Positions 53,936-63,212 of a stretch of DNA of 64,000 nucleotides are shown here, in pieces. The position numbers and the translations under genes were made by a program. The notes under the pieces are model-generated. The model was given only the letters and a program-made list of their open reading frames with translations, searched no databases and was not told where the DNA came from. Location of the stretch: the NCBI GenBank assembly GCA_039621445.1, contig CP154956.1, positions 48,031,291-48,095,290 on the forward strand, read 5' to 3'. The DNA comes from Euglena gracilis (Eukaryota > Euglenida > Euglenophyceae > Euglenales). Position 1 is the first letter of the stretch; every line of letters begins with the position of its first letter.

Positions 53936-54730
53936 GGGGGGTTTAAACCGGCGTTTGGGGCGCCGGGTTCAGGACAGAACCGGCGTCCCCCCTACGGGTT
54001 TTCCGGACGCCGGTTCTGTCCTAGGTTTTGTCCAAAACCCGACGTCCGGTTTTCATTCCTAAAAATGTCACCAAAAGTGCCCAAAAGTGGCCCTAAGGTC
54101 CTGGTATGACTGTTTCAACCATCTAGGAAAATGAATTTTCAAATTTGGTGAAAATTGGCCCAGATTTGGAAATAGAGTACCGTGCGGTGTGGAAAGGAGC
54201 TTTGGCAGGGGGGGGGGAGGGGGGGTCCCGAGGTCAGTTTTTTTTTGCATTTTTTGTTACTTTTTGCTGTAATGTCTCAACACAGGGGGGGGGAGGGTCC
54301 TGGGGTCCCAACTGTACTGCCAACCCCCCCCCTCAAAAATTGGCCAAAACCGGCGCCTTCGGCCGAAGGCGCCGGAAAAAAAATTTTAGGGCCTTTTTTT
54401 GGTCTAAAAAGGCCATTTTTGGTGTCAAATTTTTCATCTGTCTCGGACGGGTCGGCATTAGGGGGGGGGGTCCCAAAAATCCCAACTGTACAGGGGGGGG
54501 GGAGGGGGGGTCCCCAAAAAACCCCAACTGTACTGCCGTCGCCCCAAAGATCTGACGAGCACCGCTGGTCGTCTGTTGAAAAGAGCTTTCGATCGAGGGG
54601 TAACTTGGTACCCTAACGTTGCACGCAGCCTGAGATACGCTCGCGATCGTCGGATTGGTCAGAATCTAAGTCGAAATTTGTGGTAATTTTTAGTGATTTT
54701 TGGTTTAAGATGCTGAATAAACCTTACAGA
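53936..54730. repeat. Palindromes and dispersed repeat family copy
   Basis: 53945-54060 carries ACGCCGGTTCTGTC palindromes. 54060-54196 and 54547-54730 match 15165-15500 (CGATCGAGGGGTAACTTGGT). The two parts are separated by the G/C-run element at 54197-54546. Confidence 0.7.
54197..54546. mobile_element. 350-bp G/C-run insertion
   Basis: The empty site GTGGAAAGATCTGATGAGC is seen at 15323. Here GGAAAG is followed by GAGCTTTGGCAGGGGGG and the right end is CTGCCGTCGCCCC then AAAGATCTGACG. The duplicated AAG (or AAAG) gives a 3- to 4-bp TSD. The interior has C/G runs and a GGCGCCTTCGGCC palindrome. Confidence 0.65.
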
Positions 54731-55661
54731 AACCTTTTTTCGCTTCGAATCGACCACCTGAGGGGTCCTAGGGCGCCATTCCCCCCCCCTCCCCCACCAA
54801 ACCGGACCCCCCTCGCCACGCCACCTGTTACATTTTTGATTTTGCAACCATGGTACACCTCCCTCCCATCCGAGACCCCCTCGCCCCGCCATTTTCCCGC
54901 CATTTCCCTCCTCCCCCCCCCCCTATTCGGACCCCTCGACACGGCATACCAACCCCCCAACACAGAAGGGATATTGTTATTTGAGGGGGGGGTGCGGGGG
55001 GGCTCTCCCCCCGCCTATGTCAAAATTTCGCACAGAAAGGACTGAGCCCTCCAAGTCTGTTGCCAACGTAGAAGGGATTTTGTTATTTGAGGGAGGTGGG
55101 GGGGGGCGGAGCCCCCCCCGCCCGCCTGTGCCAAAGTGAGCCACAAAAACGACTTAGCCCCGAGTATGTTGCCAACACAGAAGGGATTTTGTTATTTGAG
55201 GCTCGGATGCGGGTGGAGGGGGAGTTTTCTGCCCTTCGTAATGCAGAATGCTTGCATTTCTAAAGGATTTTCATGTAATGCCTGTTTCATCATTGGTTTT
55301 TTTTGCCCCTCCGGACCCCCATCAAGGGCCCACCGACCCCCACCGACCAAATATTTCAATCTGAGGGCGTTTATGTTGGTGTTAGGCACTTATTTGGACC
55401 CATCTGCACCATTTCCGGGTGATTTGGGCCCGCCACAGACCATTTTTATGACCACCGACTAGCCACCGACTCGTTAGCATAAGATTTTCTTCATGGGAGG
55501 GCTTAAAATTCGGCGGTTTTGACCTGTTAGTACATTATTATTAGAGTGGGTAGTCGGCCGGCCGACTAGTCGGCCCCACTAACCCCAACCCCGTCTTGCC
55601 GACTAGTTACTGACCAGGCCAAGGGATTTTGTTATTTGAGGCTCGGATGGGGGTGGAGGGG
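54731..55661. repeat. C-run modules and X-element fragments
   Basis: 54770-54960 holds CCCCTCGCCACGCC and C runs. 54960-55205 holds about 2.5 X array units. 55205-55620 matches the X interior and end (GTCGGCCGGCCGACTAGTCGG region). No gene. Confidence 0.55.
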
Positions 55662-55872
55662 CAATGCTGGATTGAGGTTGAGGTATTGAGGTTGAGGTTG
55701 AGGTTGAGGTTGAGGTTTTCCAACCTCCATCTTTCCTCAATGTCACCTTAATGCCAAAATACAAAGGAAAACGACTCAACAACAAAGAGATTTGAAAGAA
55801 GTTTTTCAAAGAGAGGCAAACTGCCTGGATTTTTTCAATAATTGGGCATTTGGTCACTTATCTGCAGTTTTA

Positions 55873-56072
55873 ACGTGACCCCCCCCTATATGTCACCCCC
55901 CCCTAATTGTCGCCCCCCCCTTGGGGGGGGCGACAATTAGGGGGGGTTACCCATGCACCCATGGACGGGTAGGGTAAATTGAGTACCCCCCCCCTAATTG
56001 TCACCCCCCCCTAATTGTCGCCAGGGGGGTCAAAACGCTCCCTGGGGGGTGCCATATAGGGGGGGGGTCACG
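55873..56072. mobile_element. G/C-run element, ACGTGACC family, copy 2
   Basis: 200 bp, ends ACGTGACCCCCC and GGGGGGGTCACG, TSD TTA (55870-55872, 56073-56075). The empty site GCAGTTTTAATTCACC is at 53434-53449. Interior GGCGACAATTAGG and CCTAATTGTCGCC modules as in copy 1. Confidence 0.85.
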
Positions 56073-56178
56073 TTAATTCACCAACCCACAACAATTTTCT
56101 TGTCTCCACCCACGTATGTTGTAAATTGAAAAAAAAAAAAGCTGCCAAATTTGCCTTTGGGGAAGGTTTTTTCTATAC

Positions 56179-56290
56179 ACAAATTGTGGCTGAGCCCAGA
56201 TTTCAGCCTGAAAACGTGTTCAGCCAGGGGCCCCCGAAGGGGGCCCCTGAACACGTTTTCAGGCTGAAATCTGGGCTCAGCCACAATTTG
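56179..56290. repeat. Terminal hairpin of element 2
   Basis: Arms of about 50 bp: ACAAATTGTGGCTGAGCCC ... and its inverse GGGCTCAGCCACAATTTGT, meeting at GGGGCCCCCGAAGGGGGCCCC. Almost perfect. Confidence 0.9.
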
Positions 56291-56397
56291 TTTAAAAACG
56301 TTTTCAGAGCCCGCCAAATGCCTGCCCTGAAATTCGTGGTCATGATTCACGCAAGGGGTCAAAAACGCCAATTTGTGAAATTCGGACCCAAAAAACG

Positions 56398-56546
56398 GCG
56401 CCCTCACTGAAAACGTGCCTGAACCCGGATGCCTTCACTGAAAACGTGTCATTGACACAAATGCCCTCACTGAAAACGTGCCTGAACCCGGATGCCTTCA
56501 CTGAAAACGTGTCATTGCCACAAATGCCCTCACTGAAAACGTGTCA
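56398..56546. repeat. Direct-repeat block, left
   Basis: Five CACTGAAAACGTG units, alternately followed by CCTGAACCCGGATGCCTT and TCATTG-CACAAATGCCCT. Nearly identical to 57484-57631. Confidence 0.9.
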
Positions 56547-56594
56547 CCCCCCCCCTTTTTTTTCTTTTTTTCTTTTTTCCTGCAGCCCTGCCAA

Positions 56595-56886
56595 TATGGC
56601 CAAACGCACGGCAAACTTTGTGAATGGTCTTTTGCCACCTCCCCCTAGGACGGACCCCCTTCATGGCACCTTGCTGGCACAGGGCAACACAAAGAAAAAG
56701 TCCGGCTCCGTAGGTGCAGAGCTTGCTGCTGTTGCCAACTGTTTGGAGTTCGCCAAACTGTGTCAACATCGGCAAGCCTCTTATCCTGAGCTGGATGCTT
56801 TCTTTGTTGCCTGGACGGGATGGGAGCTGGAACCCAGCCTGTTGTTCGATGAGGCGAGCGTCATCGAACAGTGTGTGGTCCCCTGA
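56595..56886 (+). CDS. Recombinase-like N-terminal protein, 97 residues
   Basis: ATG at 56595 follows a polypyrimidine tract ending in CTGCAG, an apparent 3' splice site. Reads MAKRTANFVNG, PPPP, a basic stretch (NTKKKSG), then CLEFAKLCQHRQASYPELDA and LLFDEASVIEQC, ending at TGA. A possible donor GTGTGTGGTCC lies at the end, so this may be one exon. AATAAA occurs at 56923. It shares the MAKR start, PPPP and Y..LD...W...LFD..V..C pattern with 16980-17649. If homologous, it keeps only the N-terminal helical domain and has no catalytic residues. Function unproven. Confidence 0.5.
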
Positions 56887-57103
56887 CCAACCCCCTGTGC
56901 CTCGTGCTGTGTCCCGACTGCCAATAAAACACGAGAAATGTGGTTTTTGTGGTGTTGCCATTCCCAAAAATCCAAATTGTGTGGAGCTGAACAAAGTTGT
57001 CTGTGACGCCAAACAAACAAAGTTGTCTGTGAACAAAGTTGTCTGTGATTGGCATATCATTTTCATTGCCAAGATTTGGCAAAAGAGCCAAAGTATGGCT
57101 CTT
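56887..57103. other. 3' region of element 2 with AAAGTTGTCTGTGA repeats
   Basis: Three copies of AAAGTTGTCTGTGA at 56993-57050. Contains the polyadenylation-like AATAAA at 56923. Confidence 0.5.
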
Positions 57104-57296
57104 TTGTGTCAAGAAACTGTGTTCGGGCCAAGACTTAGGGGGAGCCCAGGGGCGGGGACCGCGACGCCGAAGGCGCCGCGGTCGCCCCTGGGCCCCCCTA
57201 AAACCTTGGCCCAAAACACTGTTCTTGTTTGAAACCGTGTTTTGGGCGAAGATTTAAGACTTTTAAAGTCTCGAAATCGGCCCAAACACGGTTTCT
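57104..57296. repeat. Double-hairpin repeat, copy 2
   Basis: Near-identical to 18357-18545, including the core GGGGCGGGGACCGCG and the second palindrome (CCGTGTTTTGGGC, GCCCAAACACGG). Confidence 0.85.
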
Positions 57297-57483
57297 TTGT
57301 GTAAAGCGTGTCGTGTGCCGTGATGTCCGCCACTCTGTTTCGTTGTGCTCCAAGGCAACCTAGCCTTCTGTTGTGTTGTAGAGTGCCCCCGACCCGCCTC
57401 ACTCGTTGAGGACCACCCGGCCTCGCAACCACACGCCGATTTTTCATGATAGTGTTTTTTGCTTTTTACTCAAGGTTGCCACA

Positions 57484-57631
57484 GATGCCCTCACTGAAAA
57501 CGTGCCTGAACCCGGATGCCTTCACTGAAAACGTGTCATTGACACAAATGCCCTCATTGAAAACGTGCCTGAACCCGGATGCCTTCACTGAAAACGTGTC
57601 ATTGCCACAAATGCCCTCATTGAAAACGTGT
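57484..57631. repeat. Direct-repeat block, right
   Basis: Same order of CACTGAAAACGTG units as 56398-56546, followed by the inverted end at 57632-57681. Confidence 0.9.
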
Positions 57632-57828
57632 TCATGACCACGAATTTCAGGGCAGGCATTTGGCGGGCTGAACACGTTTTTAAGGGGAGATGGTCCCATT
57701 AAAGCTTTTTGTGAGGTCAACTATTTGAATTTTGGACATTGAGGTGACATTGAGGTTGAGGTTGAGGTTGAGGTTGCCGACATTGAGGTTGAACTTTTTT
57801 GAAATCTTCAACCTCAATCCCGCCCTGG

Positions 57829-58224
57829 TCTGAGGGGCGGCAATTCATTCTGCAAGGTGCACGGTATCACGGCCCATTCAGGTGGAGGAGCCTTGATGAA
57901 TCGGTCATGCGCTGTATTGGTGGTGGGAGTCCGCGTCTCCTTCTTTGTTGAGGTCGTCAGGGCAGTGGCCCCACACAAGCTGTTTCGCCAGCTGGCTTCT
58001 GCTGTTCATCTTTCCCATGCGTCGTTTTGTACAGCTAACAGGCGAACACAGTTGCCAACGAATGCGAGGTTGCCTCCCATTCTCCCATCATCCATGTCTC
58101 ATCATCGATCTTGATCGATGTGCTTGTTTGACGTTGGCATGTCCTTCCAAGTACAAATGTCCGTGATGTCTCAGAAAATGTCCATGATGACCGCTTTACA
58201 CACCGGCACCCCGTTTTTTTTTTG
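57829..58224. other. Unrecognised sequence
   Basis: No recognised domain. Confidence 0.3.
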
Positions 58225-58445
58225 GCCCGAATCTTATGCATTTTGAGCCATTTCCGGGTCAAAAAGTCGAATAAAGTTGAATTTTTTTGCCCCAAACGAT
58301 GTTTTTTTTTGGCCTCCCGGACCCGGAAAATGTGTTTTCACGCCGAAAATGAGCAGTTTTGGACCCCCCCATTTTTGGCCTAAAACCCATGCATTTTGGG
58401 TCATTTTCGTGTCCAAAAAGTCGAAAAAAATCGAAATATTCCTTT
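58225..58445. repeat. Diverged 163-bp satellite units, reverse orientation
   Basis: GGCCTCCCGGACCCGGAAAA, GCCGAAAATGAGC and AAAAAGTCGAAAAAAATCGAA (quoted in part) are the reverse complement of satellite landmarks. About 1.3 units, isolated from an array. Confidence 0.7.
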
Positions 58446-58590
58446 CTGCCGGGTCGCCGGCCGGGCTGGGCCACCACGCCAGGCCGGGCTGGGCTGGGCT
58501 GCTAGGCTGCTGGGCCGGGCTTGGCTGGGCCGCCGGGCTGCCGGCCGGACCGGTCCGTGTTGCCGGGCCGGGCCGCCGGGCCGCCGACCA
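58446..58590. repeat. GC-rich GGGCTGGGC minisatellite
   Basis: Irregular repeats of GGGCTGGGC and GCCGGGC. Confidence 0.7.
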
Positions 58591-58704
58591 TCTCAAACAT
58601 TTGCCACATGCCTCAAATATCTGCTGGAGCATGGCACCACACACATAAAGAACCTGCACTACACTACAAAAAACCTGGTGATTTAGGAGGGGGGTCTCAG
58701 GGTG

Positions 58705-58857
58705 TACCCCCCCCTTATTGTCCCTGGGCCCCGGACGACGGGGGGTTTTTTGGCTCGGCCAATGAAATTCCTTTGGTACGGTCTTATTGTCCCCCCCCCT
58801 TATTGTCCGATCGGGCCTCCCGGGGGCAGGTCGGTGGGACAGTAAAGGGGGGAGGGG
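58705..58857. mobile_element. G/C-run element, CCCCTTATTGTCCC family, copy 2
   Basis: Ends TACCCCCCCCTTATTGTCCC and GGGACAGTAAAGGGGGG. The interior TTGGCTCGGCCAATGAAATT matches the element at 34701-34873. Inserted just upstream of the split protease. Confidence 0.65.
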
Positions 58858-59339
58858 GGAGGTTTGGATTGGTCCAAGCGGCAATCCAAACACAAAATGT
58901 TTCTACCAAATGCAAAATTTTGGTCGACACAGGGTGTCGAATCCAGTGGCAAACGGTAGACTGGGGGGGGGGGTCCTGGGTGGTCGGCCGACTAGTCGGC
59001 CGACCACCCAATTGGTCGGCCGACTAGGCCTGGTCGGCAGCTAGTCGGCGAGACAGGGGGGGGGGGTCCTGGGTGGTCGGCCGACTAGTCGGCCGACCAC
59101 CCACTCTAATGTAGTTACGGGCCAGTCTCGCCGACTTTTAAGCCCCCCCCCTGAGAAAATTTTTTGTCCAAATCACCCCAAAGCCAGTCAAAACCCACCC
59201 AAATGGCTCCAGAACCCCCCAATCGGGGGTGAATATGCAAAAAAATTGGGGGAAAATGTCCATTTTGGGCCACTTTTGGCAAAAGAACACCTCTATCCGT
59301 TGTATATAAGTCAATATAAGTCAAATTTTGCACAAAAGG

Positions 59340-59526
59340 ACTTAGCCCTCCAAGTATATTGCCAACATAGAAGGGATTTTGTTATTTGAGGGGGGGGGGT
59401 GCGGGGGGGGGCGGAGCCCCCCCCCCCCCCGCCGGTGCCAAAGTGAGCCACAAAAACGACTTAACCCCCGAGTATGTTGCCAACATAGAAGGGATTTTGT
59501 TATTTGAGGGGGGGGTGCGGGGGGGG
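59340..59526. repeat. X array units, left of nested copy
   Basis: Two units with GTATGTTGCCAACATAGAAG and GATTTTGTTATTTGAGG, G runs and GGCGGAGCCC. Confidence 0.85.
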
Positions 59527-61059
59527 AGTGCCAAACGGTAGACTGGGGGGGGGGGGTAGTGGGTAGTCGGCCGACTAGTCCGCCGACTACCCAATTGGTC
59601 CACCGACTAGTCGGCCGACTAATTGGTCGGTGGCTAGTCGGGGGGGGGGGTAGTGGGTAGTCGGCCGACTAGTCGGCCGACTACCCACTCTAATGTACTA
59701 ACGGGTCAAAACCGCCGACTTTTAAGCCCCCCCCCTGGTAAAAAAAAAAATGTCTAAATCACCTCAACGCCGGTCAAAACCGACCCAAATGGCTCCAGAA
59801 CCCCCCAATCGGGGGTGAATATGCAAAAAAATTGGGGGAAAATGTCCATTTTGGGCCACTTTTGACAAAAGTACACCTCTCCCCATTGAATTTTCAGTAT
59901 AAGTCAAAATTTGCACAAAAAAAGGTTCTTATCCCCCAAGTCTATAGCCAACATAGAAGGGATTTTGTTATTTGAGGGGGGGGGTGCGGGGGGGGCGGAG
60001 CCCCCCCCCCGCCTATGCCAAAGTAAGCCACAAAAACGACTTAGCCCCCGAGTATGTTGCCAACACAGAAGGGATTTTGTTATTTGAGGGGGGGGGTGCG
60101 GGGGGGGCGGAGCCCCCCCGCCTATGCCAAAGTGAGCCACAAAAACGACTTACCCCCCGAATATGTTGCCAACAGAGAAGGGATTTTGTTATTTGAGGGG
60201 GGGGGTGCGGGGGGGGCGGAGCCCCCCCCGCCTATGCCAAAGTGAGCCACAAAAACGACTTAGCCCCCGAGTATGTTGCCAACAGAGAAGGGTTTTTGTT
60301 ATTTGAGGGGGGGGGTGCGGGGGGGGCGGAGCCCCCCCCCCCCCGCCTATGCCGAATTGAGGCACAAAAACGACTTAGCCCCCGAGTATGTTGCCAACAC
60401 AGAAGGGATTTTGTTATTTGAGGGGGGGGGGGTGCGGGGGGGGCGGAGCCCCCCCGCCTATGCCAAAGTGAGCCACAAAAACGACTTAGCCCCCGAGTAC
60501 GTTGCCAACACAGAAGGGATTTTGTTATTTGAGTCTCGGATTGGGGTGGAGGGGGGAGTTTTCTGCCTCTCGTGATGCAAAACGCAGATTGCAGATTGCA
60601 TTTCTAAAGGATTTTAATGTAATCCCTGTTTCATCATTGGTTTTTTACCCCTCCGGACCCCCACCAAGGGCCCACCGACCCCCCACTGACCAAAGATTTC
60701 CATCTGGGGGTGTTTATTTAGGCGTAAGACACTTATTTGGACCCATCCGGACCATTTCCGGGTGATTTGGGCCCGCCACAGACCATTTTTATGACCGCCG
60801 ACTAGCCACCGACTAGATTGCATTGGATTTTGTTCATGGGGGGGGGGGCTTAAAAGTCGGCGGTTTTGACCCGTTAGTACATTAGAGTGGGTAGTCGGCC
60901 GACTAGTTGGCCGACTACCCACTACCCCCTCCCCCCCCCCCCCCTGTCTCGCCGACTAGCTACCGACTAGGACTAGTCGGTGGACCAATTGGGTAGTCGG
61001 CCGACTAGTCGGCCGACTACCCACTACCCCCCCCCCCCCCCAGTCTACCGCCTTGCGCC
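59527..61059. mobile_element. Mutator-like non-autonomous element X, copy 2 (nested in copy 1)
   Basis: 1533 bp. Ends AGTGCCAAACGGTAGACTGG and inverse GGCGCAAGGCGGTAGACTGG. Flanked by GCGGGGGGGG on each side, consistent with a 9-bp TSD within the array of copy 1. Confidence 0.8.
59940..60540. repeat. X array, five to six units
   Basis: Units of 108-120 bp, differing mainly in G- and C-run length, each with CAAAAACGACTTAGCCCCCG. Confidence 0.9.
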
Positions 61060-61275
61060 GCGGGGGGGGGCGGAGCCCTCCCCCCGCCTATGCCAAAGTG
61101 AGCCACAAAAACGACTTAGCCCCGGAGTATGTTGCCAACATAGAAATGATTTTGTTATTTGGGGGGGGGGTGCGGGGGGGGGGGGCGGAGCCCCCCCCCG
61201 CCTATGCCAAAGTGAGCCACAAAAACGACTTAGCCCCCGAGTATGTTGCCAACATAGAAGGGATTTTGTTATCTG
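61060..61275. repeat. X array units, right of nested copy
   Basis: Two units that continue the array of copy 1. Confidence 0.85.
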
Positions 61276-62833
61276 GGCTCGGGTGGGGGTGGAGGGGGGA
61301 GTTTTCAGCCTGTCCTGATGCAGAATGCTTGCATTTCTAAAGGATTTTCATGTAATCCCTGTTTCGTCATTGGTTTTTTACTCCTCCGGACCCCATCAAG
61401 GGCCCACCGACCCCCCACCGACCAAAAATTTCCATCTGAGGGTGTTCCTGTTGGTGTAAGGCACTTATTTGGCCCCATCCGGACCATTTCCGGGTGGTTT
61501 GGACCCGCCACAGACCATTTTTATGACCACCGACTAGCCACCGACTGGTTTGCATACAATTTTCTTCATAAAAAGTCGGCGAGACTGGCCCGTAACTACA
61601 TTAGAGTGGGTGGTCGGCCGACTAGTCCGCCGACCACCCAGGACCCCCCCCCCCCCCCCCCCCGTCTCGCCGACTAGCTGCCGACCAGGCCTAGTCGGCC
61701 GACCAATTGGGTGGTCGGCCGACTAGTCGGCCGACCACCCAGGACCCCCCCCCCAGTCTACCGCCTAGGACCGTCGAATCCCCTTTCTCTTTCGAACGGG
61801 ATTAATTCCCAACTCCCTCTTGGTGAAAGCCAAGTACCCCATCAAAATTATGACTGCTGACAACAGCCCCATGTGCGGTTGTGACTTGTGATGCTTTTTG
61901 GACATACTCCTCCCCATCATCCCCAAGCACCACTCACAACCCCTACACATGCAAAATTTTCTGGGTACATGGAGTTACGAATCGGGTATCCGCGGGTCTG
62001 ACGTAATTTTGGGTTTTCTGTTCTTGTGTCAGAACCGCCTAGTTGTGGACTGCCCCTCCCTCGGTTTGCGCACTACTTCACACACACAACCCACACCACC
62101 GAATTTCTCCCCCAAGGCATCTTCCCAGATGTCCCCCCGCCTTGCCACAACGTTTTCTACAACCGAAAACACCATTTCCTACACCAGGGGTAAAGAGAAA
62201 GCTGCCCCCCTACCCACTACACTTTTACCACACGTTCCCATGCGGTAGGGAAAGCAAGTAGCTTAACCCCACCACGTTTCACTGGGTTCCAAGGTGAAAG
62301 CCCAAAGGCCTGAAGAAATTTCGGTGTCGAGTAGCCGCCCAGCTGCACAACTTTTATGTTTTCCACCAGGTGTGTCGATTTCGGACACCCCTGTACACCC
62401 CCCAGCAGCTACAACTTTCAACACCCCCGTACACACACTACACACGACTGACATGCACTACCAGATCGACACTTCCTTCCAATGCGCACATTGTCGGAGA
62501 ATTTCCACACAACCTGATTTCGTTTGTGGATGTATTGTTGAACCTTCCAAACTAATCGCTTTACTCAACAACCAGAGTACAATTTGTACCGAAACCGATA
62601 CCGAGTTTACCCTGACAGCTGAACGAGAACGCAACACACCGGGTTGTTACCCGTTGTGTGTTAAAGGACATCGACAACTGGACAAACACGGAATCGCGTC
62701 CCTATTCGGAATCGCGAGAATCGCACATGAGGACCTCCAACGGCAGAAAGCCATCCTTCCTGACCACGAATGGCAGAATGCCAACCCCTCCAATGTCCCT
62801 GCATACAAGTGGCAATTGATGGGGATCCATAAT

Positions 62834-63212
62834 ACCCTCACCCCCCCCCCTATTTGGCTAATGGCCGGGCTCCTTCAGACCCCCCATTAGCCAATTAGGG
62901 GGGGGGGACAATTAGGGGGGGTGCTCGAGGACCCCGACCCCATAATTTTTGACGTGTGCAAAATTGGTCGATTTTTTGTGCATTTTTGGATTGGTCGTGA
63001 CTTTTTCTTATCCGGCAATTTTTAACATTTTCAAAACGGACGTTTTTGGAGGTTTTCTGAGCCCTTGCCGAAATTGGCCAAAGTTGGCCAAGGTAACGTC
63101 CATTGGCCAATTGGGCTAACCCCCCCCCCTAATTGGCTAATGGACCTCCCTTAAGGACCCCCCAATTAGCCAATTAGGGGGGGGGGGGCAATTAGGGGGG
63201 GGGTGAGGGTAA
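62834..63212. mobile_element. C-run elements with AATTGGC motifs (one or two nested)
   Basis: Left TACCCTCACCCCCC then TATTTGGCTAATGG; right CAATTAGGGG then GGTGAGGGTAAC, inverted ends. Internal second pair near 62905 and 63117. Interior 62940-63090 is unique AT-rich sequence. Confidence 0.55.

Larger units (their letters stand above)
56174..57681 (+). mobile_element. Candidate tyrosine-recombinase element 2
   Basis: 1508 bp absent from the otherwise matching 53521-53535 site (TTTTTTCAAGGGG). Left: a hairpin (56179-56290). Then inverted ends (AGCCCGCCAAATGCCTGCCC at 56311 and its inverse at 57645). Then direct-repeat blocks CACTGAAAACGTG on both sides of the gene (56405-56545, 57487-57625). 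Only a T5-T6 flank is repeated, so there is either no TSD or a poly-T one. Same architecture as 16672-17856 with unrelated terminal sequence. Confidence 0.6.
55662..57828. mobile_element. TTGAGG-bordered element, interrupted copy
   Basis: Same ends as 53234-53681 (CAATGCTGGATTGAGG; CCTCAATCCCGCCCTGG), near-identical interior. Split by a 200-bp G/C element and by the 1.5-kb recombinase-like element. Confidence 0.75.
58945..61772. mobile_element. Mutator-like non-autonomous element X, copy 1
   Basis: 2828 bp, perfect 9-bp TSD GTCGAATCC (58936-58944, 61773-61781). Ends AGTGGCAAACGGTAGACTGG and inverse GGTCCTAGGCGGTAGACTGG, long GGCCGACTAGTCGGCC palindromic arms, interior array units. It contains a complete second copy (59527-61059). 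Confidence 0.85.
58866..62830 (+). pseudogene. Second LTR-retrotransposon protease region, split by element X
   Basis: At 58880-58944 the plus frame reads AAIQTQNVSTKCKILVDTGC. After removal of X (58945-61772) and one TSD it continues RIPFLFRTGLIPNSLLV, and further on SDVILGFLFLCQNRLVVDCP. ILVDTG and DVILG...L.VD are the active-site and second-Asp-region blocks of retropepsin-type proteases. Downstream (62294-62825) an open frame with FQCAHCRRISTQPDFVCGC has two close cysteine pairs but no domain I can name. It is truncated by C-run elements at 62834. No LTRs were found. Confidence 0.6.
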
